Part shown: positions 51,422 to 60,809 of the stretch, piece by piece
Layout of the letters: each line of letters opens with the position of its first letter
How positions within the stretch are numbered: position 1 is the stretch's first letter
Origin: Marinobacterium lutimaris
GTDB lineage: Bacteria > Pseudomonadota > Gammaproteobacteria > Pseudomonadales > Balneatricaceae
Assembly (NCBI RefSeq): GCF_900108065.1
Contig: NZ_FNVQ01000004.1
Coordinates: forward strand, 248,001 to 312,000
Direction of reading: 5' to 3'
Length of the DNA stretch: 64,000 nt
Notes under the pieces: generated by a model
Told to the model about the DNA's origin: nothing
The model's input: only the letters and a program-made list of their open reading frames with translations
Databases searched by the model: none
Translations under genes and position numbers: made by a program

Positions 51422-51916
51422 TTACGCGGCCGCTCCTTCTTTTTGATCGCGAACAGCAGCCAAAGTACGTACAAGCTTGCCGGCAGCTGCTTCTTTCATG
51501 CAGCTCATCAGCTTCGCCAGTGCCTCGTCGTAAGTCGGCAGGCTAGCCAGTACGTTGATGTCCACAACTGCGCCTTCGAAGGCAGCAGCTTTCAGCTCGA
51601 GCTTCTCATTGCCTTTAGCAAAGTCTTTCAGGATGCGAGCGCCAGCGCCCGGGTGCTCCTGAGAGAAAGCAATGATAGTCGGACCGACGAAAGTGCCAGA
51701 CAGACACTCGTAATCGGTGCCTTCAACTGCACGACGTGCCAGGGTGTTACGAACGACTTTCAGCCATACACCGTTGTCACGCGCCTGCTTACGCAGAGCA
51801 GTCATATCGCCCACTTCAACGCCACGGGAATCCGCAACGACAGCAGAGAGCGCATTCTTGGCAGCTTCCTGGACTTCAGCGACGATCGCTTTTTTGTCTT
51901 CGAGTCCTAATGCCAC
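51422..51916 (-). CDS. rplJ: 50S ribosomal protein L10
   Basis: A 164-residue protein that anchors L7/L12 dimers through its C-terminal helix, with [25 protein letters not shown] near the N-terminus. The start codon is GTG (51914-51916) with AGGAG upstream. In E. coli the L10-L12 complex represses translation of this mRNA through the leader. The leader here is about 245 nt. Confidence 0.97.
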   Translation of the reverse strand: MALGLEDKKAIVAEVQEAAKNALSAVVADSRGVEVGDMTALRKQARDNGVWLKVVRNTLARRAVEGTDYECLSGTFVGPTIIAFSQEHPGAGARILKDFAKGNEKLELKAAAFEGAVVDINVLASLPTYDEALAKLMSCMKEAAAGKLVRTLAAVRDQKEGAAA

Positions 51917-52161
51917 AATTTACTCCTGGATTGAGTCTTTCGACTTATTACCAACCACCCCGCTTACGCGAGGTTGAGTACGGTGGTCTCGATTCACGCG
52001 TGAATCACACCGTCTGCGCAGGCTGGTTGGCCCATTAAGGCAGATACTGCAAGCAGCTCTGCCACCTGCGGTCTTTGACGGCCTTCGTCTCTGTCACAGA
52101 GGTCACGAAGACCCTCAAAAAACCTTTATAGAGCCCGCCGCGCGGCAGGCCCAAACATCGA
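51917..52161 (-). promoter_or_regulatory. rplJ leader region (probable L10 autoregulation leader)
   Basis: A 245-bp gap between rplA and rplJ with no gene. It holds a GC hairpin (GCCCGCC 52133-52139 with GGCAGGC 52144-52150) just after rplA, and several smaller inverted repeats. Position and length match the L10 leader of gammaproteobacteria. I could not identify a convincing promoter in it. Confidence 0.55.
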
Positions 52162-52857
52162 TCAAACGGACAGTGAGCCCTGATCGACGAGAAGGCCCGG
52201 TCCCATAGTGGTAGACAGGGTAACCTTCTTCAGATAAACACCTTTAGCGCTGGACGGCTTGAGCTTTTTCAGGTCAGCGATCAGGGCTTCGATGTTCTCT
52301 TTAACTGCTACTTCGCTGAAGCCAAGCTTACCAACGGAGCAGTGGATGATACCGTTCTTGTCAGTACGGAAACGTACCTGACCAGCCTTGGCGTTGTTAA
52401 CTGCAGTAACAACGTCAGGAGTAACGGTACCAACTTTCGGGTTCGGCATCAGGCCGCGGGGACCCAGGATCTGGCCCAGCTGACCGACAACGCGCATCGC
52501 GTCCGGAGTCGCGATAACTACGTCGAAGTCCAGGTTGCCAGCCTTAACCTGCTCAGCCAGGTCGTCGAAACCGACGATATCAGCACCAGCAGCTTTGGCT
52601 TTCTCAGCGTTTTCACCCTGAGCAAATACAGCAACACGAACGTCTTTACCGGTGCCGTGCGGCAGTACGGTAGAACCACGAACGACCTGGTCGGATTTAC
52701 GCGGGTCGACACCCAGGTTAACCGCAACATCCAGGGATTCGGTGAACTTAACTGCAGAGACGTCAGCCAGAACTGCTACGGCTTCGTCGATTGAATACAG
52801 CTTGCCCGCTTCAACTTTTTCGCGGATCGCCTTCTGGCGCTTAGTCAGCTTAGCCAT
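52162..52857 (-). CDS. rplA: 50S ribosomal protein L1
   Basis: A 231-residue protein of the L1 stalk, which guides deacylated tRNA from the E site. It contains [19 protein letters not shown] and [13 protein letters not shown]. In E. coli it represses its own operon. It overlaps rplK by one base (TAATG). Confidence 0.98.
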   Translation of the reverse strand: MAKLTKRQKAIREKVEAGKLYSIDEAVAVLADVSAVKFTESLDVAVNLGVDPRKSDQVVRGSTVLPHGTGKDVRVAVFAQGENAEKAKAAGADIVGFDDLAEQVKAGNLDFDVVIATPDAMRVVGQLGQILGPRGLMPNPKVGTVTPDVVTAVNNAKAGQVRFRTDKNGIIHCSVGKLGFSEVAVKENIEALIADLKKLKPSSAKGVYLKKVTLSTTMGPGLLVDQGSLSV

Positions 52858-53291
52858 TACTCATCACCTTCTACAGTCAGACCCATAGCACGCGCGCTAC
52901 CTGCGATGGTGCGAACAGCAGCATCCATGTCAGCAGCGGTCAGATCCGGCATTTTAACGGTCGCAACTTCTTCCAGCTGAGCACGGGTAACGTGACCCAC
53001 TTTCTCAGTGTTCGGACGTGCAGAACCGCTTTTCAGGCCTACTGCTTTTTTCAGCAGGATAGACGCCGGCGGAGTCTTGGTGATAAATGTAAAGCTGCGG
53101 TCGCTGTATACAGTGATAACGACAGGAATCGGCAGACCCGCTTCCATGCTCTGAGTCTGGGCGTTGAACGCTTTACAGAACTCCATGATGTTAACACCGT
53201 GCTGACCCAGAGCCGGACCTACTGGAGGACTCGGGTTAGCCTGACCAGCTTTTACCTGCAGCTTGATGTAAGCATTAATTTTCTTAGCCAT
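52857..53291 (-). CDS. rplK: 50S ribosomal protein L11
   Basis: A 144-residue protein at the GTPase-associated centre, required for RelA activation. It starts [20 protein letters not shown] with [18 protein letters not shown]. The proline-rich N-terminal switch is intact. It follows nusG after 105 bp. Confidence 0.98.
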   Translation of the reverse strand: MAKKINAYIKLQVKAGQANPSPPVGPALGQHGVNIMEFCKAFNAQTQSMEAGLPIPVVITVYSDRSFTFITKTPPASILLKKAVGLKSGSARPNTEKVGHVTRAQLEEVATVKMPDLTAADMDAAVRTIAGSARAMGLTVEGDE

Positions 53292-53346
53292 TTAAGCTAC
53301 TCCTGAGGGTGCAAACGCCTTGCGGCTCCCCTTTCTCTCACAACAA

Positions 53347-53376
53347 GAGGGCGACCGCGCAAACGCGATCACCCTC
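53347..53376 (-). other. Hairpin between nusG and rplK
   Basis: A 13-bp stem with two mismatches (53347-53359 with 53364-53376, CAAA loop) lies 21 bp after the nusG stop. There is no T-run. It may be a processing or L1-related site in the rplKA leader. Confidence 0.45.
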
Positions 53377-53396
53377 CCCATTAAATCAACTAGTGA

Positions 53397-53939
53397 TCAA
53401 GCCTTCTCGACCTGACCAAACTCCAACTCGACAGGTGTAGAGCGCCCGAAAATAAGCACTGCCACCTGAAGACGGTTTTTCTCGTAATTGACTTCTTCGA
53501 CCACACCGTTGAAATCTGCGAACGGGCCATCGATAACGCGCACCATTTCGCCAGGTTCGAAGACAGTCTTTGGCCTCGGCTTATCCACACCGCTTTCTAC
53601 GCGCTGCAGAATTTCGTTAGCCTCTTTTTCGGTAATCGGGGCCGGCTTGTCAGCAGTACCACCGATAAAGCCCAGCACGCGAGGCGTATCTTTCACCAGG
53701 TGCCAGGTTTGGTCATTCATGACCATGTTCACAAGTACGTAGCCGGGGTAAAACTTCCGCTCGGACTTACGTTTTTTACCATCACGAATCTCGACCACTT
53801 CTTCGGTCGGCACCAGGATATCCCCAAAGAGATCCTGCATTTCGTGACGATTAACGCTTTCGATCAGCGCCTCTTTTACCTTCTTCTCATAGTTGGAGTA
53901 GGCATGCACAACGTACCAGCGCTTCTTTTCGGTCTCCAT
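53397..53939 (-). CDS. nusG: Transcription termination/antitermination factor NusG
   Basis: A 180-residue protein with the NGN domain ([19 protein letters not shown]) and a C-terminal KOW domain ([21 protein letters not shown]) that binds Rho or S10. The start has AAGGAG upstream. It lies 9 bp after secE, as in most bacteria. Confidence 0.98.
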   Translation of the reverse strand: METEKKRWYVVHAYSNYEKKVKEALIESVNRHEMQDLFGDILVPTEEVVEIRDGKKRKSERKFYPGYVLVNMVMNDQTWHLVKDTPRVLGFIGGTADKPAPITEKEANEILQRVESGVDKPRPKTVFEPGEMVRVIDGPFADFNGVVEEVNYEKNRLQVAVLIFGRSTPVELEFGQVEKA

Positions 53940-53948
53940 GCTATCTCC

Positions 53949-54317
53949 TTAGCCTATGACGCCAGACACCAGCCAACCCAGCAGCGAATCCAGACCCCAG
54001 AGCAGAAGCCCTACGATCAGCACCGCCACAACAACGATAGCTGTGGTCTGCAGAGTTTCCTGGCGTGTCGGCCAGACTACTTTGCGAATTTCGTTCTTGG
54101 CTTCTTTAAAAAGCTGAAAGAACGCACGACCCTTGGCCGTCTGAAAGGCAACAAAACCCGCCACCAGCGCCAGAGCCAGCAGAGCAAGCACGCGATAAAG
54201 TAGCGACTCGCCGGAAAATACGGAATTACCGACTACACCTACCGCCACGATTGCAATGACGACAAGCCACTTCAGGGCGTCTAGTTTTGAACCTTCGGAA
54301 GTCACTTTGGAATTCAC
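53949..54317 (-). CDS. secE: Preprotein translocase subunit SecE
   Basis: A 122-residue membrane protein with three hydrophobic segments and the conserved EAKNEIRKVVWPTRQETLQT amphipathic region before the last helix. It clamps SecY. The start is GTG (54315-54317). It follows tRNA-Trp by about 60 bp, so the tRNA-Trp promoter probably drives secE-nusG and beyond. Confidence 0.97.
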   Translation of the reverse strand: MNSKVTSEGSKLDALKWLVVIAIVAVGVVGNSVFSGESLLYRVLALLALALVAGFVAFQTAKGRAFFQLFKEAKNEIRKVVWPTRQETLQTTAIVVVAVLIVGLLLWGLDSLLGWLVSGVIG

Positions 54318-54377
54318 GCTAGGAGCCTCAAAAAGGTGAAAGCTTGCGCTTTACGTGACGCCATCCCAGATAAGGAA

Positions 54378-54453
<76 letters not shown>

Positions 54454-54473
54454 ACTGCATAATAGGGAGGCAC

Positions 54474-54502
54474 ATTATAGGCACCTCCCTAGTGCTTGGC
54501 AA
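54474..54502 (-). promoter_or_regulatory. Promoter of tRNA-Trp and the secE-nusG unit
   Basis: On the minus strand TTGCCA (54497-54502), a 17-bp spacer and the consensus TATAAT (54474-54479), about 20 bp before the mature tRNA. The core is flanked by the inverted repeat AGGGAGG (54464-54470) and CCTCCCT (54484-54490), which could also act as the end of the tuf transcript. Confidence 0.88.
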
Positions 54503-54516
54503 CACTAAATGTCAGA

Positions 54517-55710
54517 TTAAGCAGTAATTTTTGAAACTACGCCGGCACCAACAGTACGACCACCTTCACGGATAGCGAAGCGCAGACCTTCTTCCATCGC
54601 GATCGGGTTGATCAGGGTAACGTTCATCTGGACGTTGTCGCCCGGCATTACCATCTCAACGCCTTCCGGCAGCTCAACCGCACCGGTGATATCGGTAGTA
54701 CGGAAGTAGAACTGCGGACGGTAGCCTTTGAAGAACGGAGTGTGACGACCGCCTTCTTCTTTGCTCAGTACGTATACTTCGCCTTCGAAGCCAGTGTGCG
54801 GAGTGATAGAGCCCGGCTTAGACAGGACCTGACCACGCTCAACTTCGTCACGCTTGGTACCACGCAGCAGCGCACCAACGTTCTCGCCTGCACGACCTTC
54901 GTCAAGCAGCTTGCGGAACATTTCAACACCAGTACAGGTAGTAGTCTGGGTATCACGAATACCGACGATCTCGATGGTGTCGCCAGTTTTCAGGATGCCA
55001 CGCTCGATACGACCGGTAACAACGGTACCACGACCAGAGATAGAGAATACGTCCTCGATCGGCATCAGGAACGGCTGATCGATCGCACGCTCCGGTTCCG
55101 GGATGTATTCGTCCAGGGTTTCAACCAGCTTCTTAACAGCGGTAGTACCCATTTCGTTGTCGTCTTCGCCGTTCAGAGCCATCAGCGCAGAACCAACGAT
55201 GATCGGAGTGTCGTCACCCGGGAAGTCGTAGTTGTCCAGCAGTTCGCGGACTTCCATTTCGACCAGCTCGAGCAGCTCTTCGTCGTCGACCATGTCGGCT
55301 TTGTTCAGGAAGACTACGATGTACGGCACGCCAACCTGACGAGACAACAGGATGTGCTCACGAGTCTGCGGCATGGGGCCGTCAGCAGCGGAACATACCA
55401 GGATAGCGCCGTCCATCTGAGCAGCACCGGTGATCATGTTCTTGACGTAGTCAGCGTGTCCCGGGCAGTCAACGTGCGCGTAGTGGCGAGTCGGGGACTC
55501 GTACTCAACGTGAGAAGTGTTGATGGTGATACCACGATCACGCTCTTCCGGTGCCTTATCGATACCGTCAAACGCAACGGCAGCGCCGCCCCAAACTTCT
55601 GAACATACGCGAGTCAGCGCAGCAGTCAGAGTGGTTTTACCATGGTCAACGTGACCGATGGTGCCGACGTTTACGTGCGGCTTGCTACGAGAAAAAGCTT
55701 CTTTAGCCAT
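54517..55710 (-). CDS. tuf: Elongation factor Tu, copy 2 (tRNA-linked)
   Basis: A 397-residue protein identical to the copy at 37942 apart from Val249 in place of Phe249, as far as I can see. It starts with ATG at 55708-55710; the reading frame stays open further upstream through tRNA-Thr but that part is not coding. It lies between the four-tRNA cluster and tRNA-Trp, the usual tufB position. I count about 16 base differences between the copies, six of them in the last 46 bases. Confidence 0.98.
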   Translation of the reverse strand: MAKEAFSRSKPHVNVGTIGHVDHGKTTLTAALTRVCSEVWGGAAVAFDGIDKAPEERDRGITINTSHVEYESPTRHYAHVDCPGHADYVKNMITGAAQMDGAILVCSAADGPMPQTREHILLSRQVGVPYIVVFLNKADMVDDEELLELVEMEVRELLDNYDFPGDDTPIIVGSALMALNGEDDNEMGTTAVKKLVETLDEYIPEPERAIDQPFLMPIEDVFSISGRGTVVTGRIERGILKTGDTIEIVGIRDTQTTTCTGVEMFRKLLDEGRAGENVGALLRGTKRDEVERGQVLSKPGSITPHTGFEGEVYVLSKEEGGRHTPFFKGYRPQFYFRTTDITGAVELPEGVEMVMPGDNVQMNVTLINPIAMEEGLRFAIREGGRTVGAGVVSKITA

Positions 55711-55758
55711 CTGAAGTTCCCAACCTGTTCGGAATGAATACCTGGGTCGCCAAATACG

Positions 55759-55791
55759 AAAAAGGGTAGACATATCACTATATCTACCCTT
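55759..55791 (-). terminator. Terminator-like hairpin between tRNA-Thr and tuf copy 2
   Basis: AAGGGTAGA (55762-55770) and TCTACCCTT (55783-55791) form a perfect 9-bp stem with a 12-nt loop and, on the minus strand, are followed by five T. It lies 9 bp after the tRNA 3' end, so it may protect tRNA ends, limit readthrough into tuf, or both. Confidence 0.65.
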
Positions 55792-55799
55792 CTTAAAAC

Positions 55800-55874
55800 T
55801 GGAGCTCATGGGCGGATTTGAACCGCCGACCTCACCCTTACCAAGGGTGTGCTCTACCCCTGAGCTACATGAGC
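55800..55874 (-). tRNA. tRNA-Thr (GGT anticodon)
   Basis: A 75-nt cloverleaf with CCA encoded; acceptor GCTCATG/CATGAGC, anticodon loop TTGGTAA. It is the last of the four tRNAs before tuf, equivalent to thrT. Confidence 0.97.
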
Positions 55875-55885
55875 ACAACAACGTG

Positions 55886-55960
55886 TGGAGCGGGTAGCGG
55901 GAATCGAACCCGCCTCTTCAGCTTGGAAGGCTGAGGTAATAGCCACTATACCATACCCGC
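55886..55960 (-). tRNA. tRNA-Gly (TCC anticodon)
   Basis: A 75-nt cloverleaf with CCA encoded; acceptor GCGGGTA/TACCCGC, anticodon loop CTTCCAA, T arm GCGGGTTCGATTCCCGC. Equivalent to glyT. Confidence 0.97.
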
Positions 55961-56014
55961 CGAAGCCAGCTGATTTACCACAACTTGCACGGGGTATGCG
56001 CATGTTGCAGTAGA

Positions 56015-56098
56015 TGGTGGTGAGGGGTGGATTCGAACCACCGAAGCTCGCGCGTCAGATTTACAGTCTGATCCCTTTGGCCACTCGGGAACCCCACC
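56015..56098 (-). tRNA. tRNA-Tyr (GTA anticodon)
   Basis: An 84-nt type II tRNA with a long variable arm and CCA encoded; acceptor GGTGGGG/CCTCACC with one G-U pair, anticodon loop CTGTAAA. Equivalent to tyrU. Confidence 0.97.
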
Positions 56099-56120
56099 AC
56101 TACCACTTCGCTGTCTCAAC

Positions 56121-56196
<76 letters not shown>

Positions 56197-56217
56197 CTTG
56201 GCAGCGAAGTGGGGCGT

Positions 56218-56246
56218 ATCTTACTTATCGCTCCGGGGTGATGCAA
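56218..56246 (-). promoter_or_regulatory. Promoter of the tRNA-tuf operon
   Basis: On the minus strand TTGCAT (56241-56246), a 17-bp spacer and TAAGAT (56218-56223) followed by ACGCCCC, a GC-rich discriminator typical of stringently controlled stable-RNA promoters. It lies inside the last codons of the upstream gene, about 20 bp before tRNA-Thr. Confidence 0.82.
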
Positions 56247-56868
56247 CCCCTTCGCAACCATTTTTTTCAACTTTTATTCCAGGCCAGGTTCTAAGCACAA
56301 GTTGTTTGATTTCACTGGATATTTCGTAACCAGCCAAATGACTCACACGAACCTCCCAGCGACCTCGCTCAGCGGTCTGTTCCAGCACCCGGGTACGCGC
56401 GCCGATATCAGCCGGAAGCTGCTGACGCACAGCATCCAGCGCCGCCCGGTTATCGAAACTGCCGAACGACAGATTCGCTCCGCGACTTTCCGGCACCCAG
56501 CCCTGCTGGGCCAGCTCATCCAGCAAGGCGATGCGTCTTGCCGAATCCGCCGGCAAGGGTAGCACCAGCCGCCAGCCAACCACTTCCGCTGGCAGAGGCG
56601 ACGCCTGTGCCGTCACTGGTTCGGGCTCCAGCATACGCAGCAGACGTTGCGCCTCCGACTCGGAGCTTAACGACGTATAGTCGAAACAGACGCGCTCACG
56701 GGCCGGCAGCCTGTCGCCGGCATCCAGCTCGTTAAGCAAGCGTAGATCCCCAACCGCCACATCGGCATTATCCGCGGCCACCGGCGCCGCCGCCTGGCGC
56801 TGGGCATACCAGAAAAACAGCAGCGCATTGGCCAGCAAAAGCAGCAGAAAAAACCAGCGTACGATCAT
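56221..56868 (-). CDS. Small membrane-anchored SPOR-like protein
   Basis: A 215-residue protein with one N-terminal helix (FFLLLLLANALLFFWY) and a periplasmic part. The C-terminal half (WVPESRGANLSFGSFDNRAALDAV..., about 130-200) has the character of a SPOR domain, which binds denuded peptidoglycan, but I cannot confirm this. I start it at the ATG at 56866-56868, which overlaps the coaX stop as ATGA; a longer reading frame begins at 56922. Proteins of this kind often follow coaX in gammaproteobacteria. The tRNA promoter lies in its last codons. Confidence 0.65.
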   Translation of the reverse strand: MIVRWFFLLLLLANALLFFWYAQRQAAAPVAADNADVAVGDLRLLNELDAGDRLPARERVCFDYTSLSSESEAQRLLRMLEPEPVTAQASPLPAEVVGWRLVLPLPADSARRIALLDELAQQGWVPESRGANLSFGSFDNRAALDAVRQQLPADIGARTRVLEQTAERGRWEVRVSHLAGYEISSEIKQLVLRTWPGIKVEKNGCEGVASPRSDK

Positions 56869-57599
56869 ACCGAGCCCCCCAGCGAATGGGCCAAACCATC
56901 CAGCACCAGGTCGGGATGCCACTCCCCCCTATCGGCAAGACGATGAAACAGGGCACCATCGCCACCGGTGACAAAAAGCCTCTCCCCGGGCGCCAGGCTT
57001 TTAAGCACCCGCTGCACCAGCGCATCGAACATAAAGTCAGAACCCCTTGTTACCGCATCGCTGGTGCACTTGCCGGGGGATGGGTCAAAACCCTCGGCAG
57101 GACGATCCACAAACACCCTGGCCGTGTTTTCCAGCAGAGCGGAACTCAACAGGCGCATTCCGGGCAGGATATAGCCGCCACGATGTTCACCTGAGTCATC
57201 AAGATAATCCACGGTGATCGCACTGCCGCAGTCCACGATACAGCAGGCACTACCCGCCTTATCCCAGGCCGCAAGCATCACCAACCAGCGATCCACCCCC
57301 ATCAGAGAGGGCTGGGCGTAACTGTTCTTAACCCCGGCACAGGCAGCGACGGTACGTGCAAACAGGGGCGATGGCAGGCCGGCCTCAACGATATAACCGG
57401 CAAGTTCGAGATTAAAAGATTCATCGGCCACCGAGGCGACATGGACGGATTCGACCGATTCGAGAACTTTAAAGCTGAGTGCTGAAAGAGTGTCCACCGC
57501 AATACGGGCCGATGCACTTGGCAACTGATCCGGCAACTGACCCGGCTCTCGCAGGCGCCACTTCAGAAAGCTGTTGCCGACGTCGATCTCTAGAATCAT
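56865..57599 (-). CDS. coaX: Type III pantothenate kinase CoaX
   Basis: A 244-residue enzyme that phosphorylates pantothenate, the first step of coenzyme A synthesis. It belongs to the acetate/sugar kinase fold: DVGN (residues 6-9) binds phosphate, GVDRW lies near residue 100 and DCGSAITVDYLD near 122. This type is insensitive to feedback by CoA. It overlaps birA by 4 bp and the downstream gene by 4 bp. Confidence 0.93.
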   Translation of the reverse strand: MILEIDVGNSFLKWRLREPGQLPDQLPSASARIAVDTLSALSFKVLESVESVHVASVADESFNLELAGYIVEAGLPSPLFARTVAACAGVKNSYAQPSLMGVDRWLVMLAAWDKAGSACCIVDCGSAITVDYLDDSGEHRGGYILPGMRLLSSALLENTARVFVDRPAEGFDPSPGKCTSDAVTRGSDFMFDALVQRVLKSLAPGERLFVTGGDGALFHRLADRGEWHPDLVLDGLAHSLGGSV

Positions 57600-58567
57600 T
57601 CCATTGCCCTGAGGCTGACCTCGCCACCGTAATAACTGCGTATCTGCCCGCCACTTTCAAGCAGCAGCGCGCCACTTTCATCGACTCCCCGGCAGATACC
57701 ATCGACCTCATCCTGGCCGCTGATCAGACGGATACGACTATCACGGTGCGCATTGGCCTCCTGCCACTCCTCGCGCAGGGCGCCAAAGCCATCCCGCTCA
57801 AAGCTATCCAGGGTTTCGAGCAATTCCTCGACCAGCACCGCCAGCAGCGCATTGCGCCCCGGATGGTTATCGGTCAGGGAAGCGACATCAACAAACGGCT
57901 GAGTGACCTTGTCTGCCTGCGCAGCCGGCATCGATACATTCACCCCGACCCCGATCACCACCTGGCATTCGCCGGCCGCATCGCCGCTGATCTCAATCAG
58001 AATGCCCGCGAGCTTGCGTCCATCGCTGAGCAGATCATTGGGCCACTTCAGCTGCACGCCGTTAACGCCAACCCTGGCAAGGCCGCGCCGCAGCGCCACC
58101 CCTACAGCGAGACTCAATCCCTCCAGCGCCGCAACACCGGCGGAAAAGCGCCAGGCCAGGGAGAAACAAAGATTGGCAGCATAGGGACTGACCCAGTCAC
58201 GTCCACGCCGGCCACGCCCCTTGGCCTGATACTCCGCCGCAAACAGGCCTGAGCGACAACCACGGTTCAGCGCCTGCAGCGCCAGCACGTTGGTCGAGGC
58301 CACTTCACCCTCAAACACCACCTCTTCGAGTCGATCACTGGCGGGCGAGGAGAGCTGATCGCTAAAACGTTCCAGATCGAGAAGATCAAGGCCTGCAGGT
58401 ATACGGTAACCCCGTCCCTTAACGCTATACACCTCTATACCGAGCATCTCAATACGCTGAATCTGCTTCCACACCGCTGAGCGGCTTACACCCAGCGCCT
58501 CCCCCAGTTCACGCCCGGAGTGAAAAGCGCCATCGGCCATCAGGTTCAACAGTTTGGTTAACGACAT
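57596..58567 (-). CDS. birA: Biotin-protein ligase and biotin operon repressor BirA
   Basis: A 323-residue protein, near E. coli length. The N-terminal winged helix (SGRELGEALGVSRSAVWKQI, about 17-36) is kept, so it is a group II enzyme that can also repress transcription. The ligase motif is KGRGRRGRDWVSP near residue 115, with KWPNDLL near 178. It attaches biotin to BCCP of acetyl-CoA carboxylase. Its ATG overlaps the folA stop as TGATG. Confidence 0.95.
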   Translation of the reverse strand: MSLTKLLNLMADGAFHSGRELGEALGVSRSAVWKQIQRIEMLGIEVYSVKGRGYRIPAGLDLLDLERFSDQLSSPASDRLEEVVFEGEVASTNVLALQALNRGCRSGLFAAEYQAKGRGRRGRDWVSPYAANLCFSLAWRFSAGVAALEGLSLAVGVALRRGLARVGVNGVQLKWPNDLLSDGRKLAGILIEISGDAAGECQVVIGVGVNVSMPAAQADKVTQPFVDVASLTDNHPGRNALLAVLVEELLETLDSFERDGFGALREEWQEANAHRDSRIRLISGQDEVDGICRGVDESGALLLESGGQIRSYYGGEVSLRAME

Positions 58568-59073
58568 CAGTTGTTACGCTCCAGCACGATAAAGCTGTAG
58601 TCATAGGGGTTAGTGTCACTGGCGGAAAAGTCTTCACGCCCCACTTCACGCCACTCATCAGTTGTGAGCTCCGGGAAGTAGGCATCACCCTCAACCGACG
58701 CGTGCACCTGGGTCAGATACAGGCGCTGAGTCTGCGGCAGCATCTGCCGGTAGATCTCGGCACCGCCCATCACCACCGCCTCATCAACACCATCGATCTC
58801 TGCCTGGGCCGCAGCATGTTCCAGCGCCTGATCCAGGGAGGCAGTCACTACCACGCCCGACACCTGCCAATCGGCATCCCGGGTAACGACGATATTGCAG
58901 CGCCCCGGCAGCGGCCGGCCGATCGATTCATAGGTCTTACGCCCCATGATGATCGGCTTGCCCAGGGTCACGCGCTTGAAGTATTTCAGGTCTTCCGGCA
59001 GGTACCAGGGCAGTTTGTTGTCATTGCCGATAACGCGATTCTCGGCCTGGGCGACGATCATAGCCAGTTTCAT
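58567..59073 (-). CDS. folA: Dihydrofolate reductase
   Basis: A 168-residue enzyme with the N-terminal AQAENRVIGNDNKLPWYLPEDL (trimethoprim and folate-binding loop) and IIMGRKTYESIG. It regenerates tetrahydrofolate after thymidylate synthase, whose gene is just upstream. It follows thyA after 38 bp and overlaps birA by one base. No obvious resistance-type change was seen. Confidence 0.95.
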   Translation of the reverse strand: MKLAMIVAQAENRVIGNDNKLPWYLPEDLKYFKRVTLGKPIIMGRKTYESIGRPLPGRCNIVVTRDADWQVSGVVVTASLDQALEHAAAQAEIDGVDEAVVMGGAEIYRQMLPQTQRLYLTQVHASVEGDAYFPELTTDEWREVGREDFSASDTNPYDYSFIVLERNN

Positions 59074-59111
59074 GCGATCTCCTTGATGAACACGCCTTTC
59101 ATGAACAAGCC

Positions 59112-59954
59112 TCAGATCGAAATCGGGGCACGGATGACCGGAGCGGGATCGTAATCCAGCACCTCAAAATCATCGAATTCATAGTCAAAAATCGTCGCGG
59201 GACGACGCTTGATGCGCAGCTTCGGCAGCGGGCGAGGCTCACGGGAGAGCTGCTCCTGCACGATACTCTCATCGTTCAGGTGATTGGCGTACAGATGCAG
59301 GTCACCAAAAGTCAGCACGAACTCGCCCACATCCAGATCACACTGCTGCGCCACCATATGGGTCAGCAACGCATAGCTGGCGATATTGAACGGCACACCA
59401 AGGAAGTAATCCGCACTGCGCTGATACAGCTGGCAACTGAGGCGTCCGTTGGCCACATAGAACTGGAACAGGGTATGACAGGGAGGTAATGCCGCCTTGC
59501 CGTTACGCACGTTTTCCTGCGGGCTGACCGACTCGTCCGGCAGATCAGCCGGATTCCAGCCGCTGACGATCAAACGGCGGGAGTTCGGGTTGCGCCTGAT
59601 CTGTTCAATCAAGCTGGAGATCTGATCGATGGTGGAACCGTCCGGGCAGGACCAGGAGCGCCACTGTTTGCCGTAGATAGGCCCCAGGTCGCCATCCTCC
59701 AATGCCCACTCATCCCAGATGGTAACGCCGTGCTCGTTGAGCCAGTTGTTATCGGTGTTGCCGTCGAGGAACCAGAGCAGCTCATAGATGATCGACCGCA
59801 GATGCACTTTCTTGGTGGTCAGCAGGGGAAAGCCCTGCTGGAGATCAAAACGCAGCTGACGCCCAAACAACGAACGCGTACCTGTACCGGTACGGTCGCC
59901 CTTGTCGACGCCCTGCTCCACTATTTCGCGCATCAAATCGAGGTATTGTTGCAT
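59112..59954 (-). CDS. thyA: Thymidylate synthase
   Basis: A 280-residue enzyme that methylates dUMP to dTMP. The catalytic cysteine is in [12 protein letters not shown], with [11 protein letters not shown] near the start and [20 protein letters not shown] later. It is about 16 residues longer than E. coli ThyA, chiefly because of an insertion ([15 protein letters not shown]) just before the active-site cysteine. It forms a dTMP/folate pair with folA. Confidence 0.96.
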   Translation of the reverse strand: MQQYLDLMREIVEQGVDKGDRTGTGTRSLFGRQLRFDLQQGFPLLTTKKVHLRSIIYELLWFLDGNTDNNWLNEHGVTIWDEWALEDGDLGPIYGKQWRSWSCPDGSTIDQISSLIEQIRRNPNSRRLIVSGWNPADLPDESVSPQENVRNGKAALPPCHTLFQFYVANGRLSCQLYQRSADYFLGVPFNIASYALLTHMVAQQCDLDVGEFVLTFGDLHLYANHLNDESIVQEQLSREPRPLPKLRIKRRPATIFDYEFDDFEVLDYDPAPVIRAPISI

Positions 59955-59998
59955 ACAGCCTTTTCTTTAAATCCGAGTAGTTCTACTGGCTAGATACT

Positions 59999-60799
59999 TT
60001 ACCGCTTAACGGCAGTGGGCGCACGACGGCCGTACGCCATCACCAGCAGCAAAATACCGCCGACAATCATTGGCGCAGACAGCAACTGCCCCATGGTGAG
60101 CCAGTCAAACGCCAGGAAGCCGAGCTGCTCATCGGGCTCACGGAAGAACTCCACACTGGAGCGGAACACGCCGTAGAGCAGAAGAAACAGGCCGGATACC
60201 GCCATCCGAGGCCGCGGCTTTGCGGAATACCACCAGAGGATGGCGAACATCACTACGCCTTCCAGTACCGCTTCATAAAGCTGTGAGGGATGCCGCCCCA
60301 GACCATCTGCCGCCCGCGGGAAGATAACCCCCCAGGTCTGATAGGTGGGACGCCCCCAGAGCTCGCCGCCGATAAAGTTGCCGACCCGCCCGGCGCCGAG
60401 ACCGATCGGAATCAACGGCGCGACAAAGTCCGCCAGCTCGAAGAAGCGTTTACCGTGGCGGTGGGAGAACCAGGCGATGGCGACCAGCACACCCAGCAGA
60501 CCACCATGGAAGGACATCCCTCCCTCCCAGATAGCGAACAGCCAGAGCGGGTCATCGAGGAAATAATCAAAATGGTAGAACAGTACATACCCGCAGCGAC
60601 CGCCCAGCACGACCCCCAGCGCGCCCCAGAACACCAGGTCGGAGACCTGCTGCTCAGTCCAGCTCGAACCGGGCTGACGCGCACGCCAGCTGCCCAATGC
60701 CCAGGCTGCGCCAAAGCCGATCAGATACATCAGTCCGTACCAGTGTACCTTGAGCGGCCCCAGCTCCAGCGCCAGCGGATCTATATCATGAACCCACAC
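59999..60799 (-). CDS. lgt: Phosphatidylglycerol-prolipoprotein diacylglyceryl transferase Lgt
   Basis: A 266-residue inner-membrane enzyme with about seven helices that adds diacylglycerol to the lipobox cysteine of lipoproteins. It has [11 protein letters not shown], the [15 protein letters not shown] segment and [16 protein letters not shown], the Lgt signature. The start is GTG (60797-60799) with AGGGG 7 bp upstream, 10 bp after the TSUP gene; a longer reading frame to 60865 would overlap that gene. Its place beside thyA is conserved in gammaproteobacteria. Confidence 0.95.
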   Translation of the reverse strand: MWVHDIDPLALELGPLKVHWYGLMYLIGFGAAWALGSWRARQPGSSWTEQQVSDLVFWGALGVVLGGRCGYVLFYHFDYFLDDPLWLFAIWEGGMSFHGGLLGVLVAIAWFSHRHGKRFFELADFVAPLIPIGLGAGRVGNFIGGELWGRPTYQTWGVIFPRAADGLGRHPSQLYEAVLEGVVMFAILWWYSAKPRPRMAVSGLFLLLYGVFRSSVEFFREPDEQLGFLAFDWLTMGQLLSAPMIVGGILLLVMAYGRRAPTAVKR

Positions 60800-60809
60800 A
60801 AACTTACCC

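Noticed and set aside
54517..55881. A 454-residue form of EF-Tu with an extra N-terminal part
   Set aside because: The extra codons read through tRNA-Thr and the hairpin after it. The family N-terminus [14 protein letters not shown] begins at 55710.
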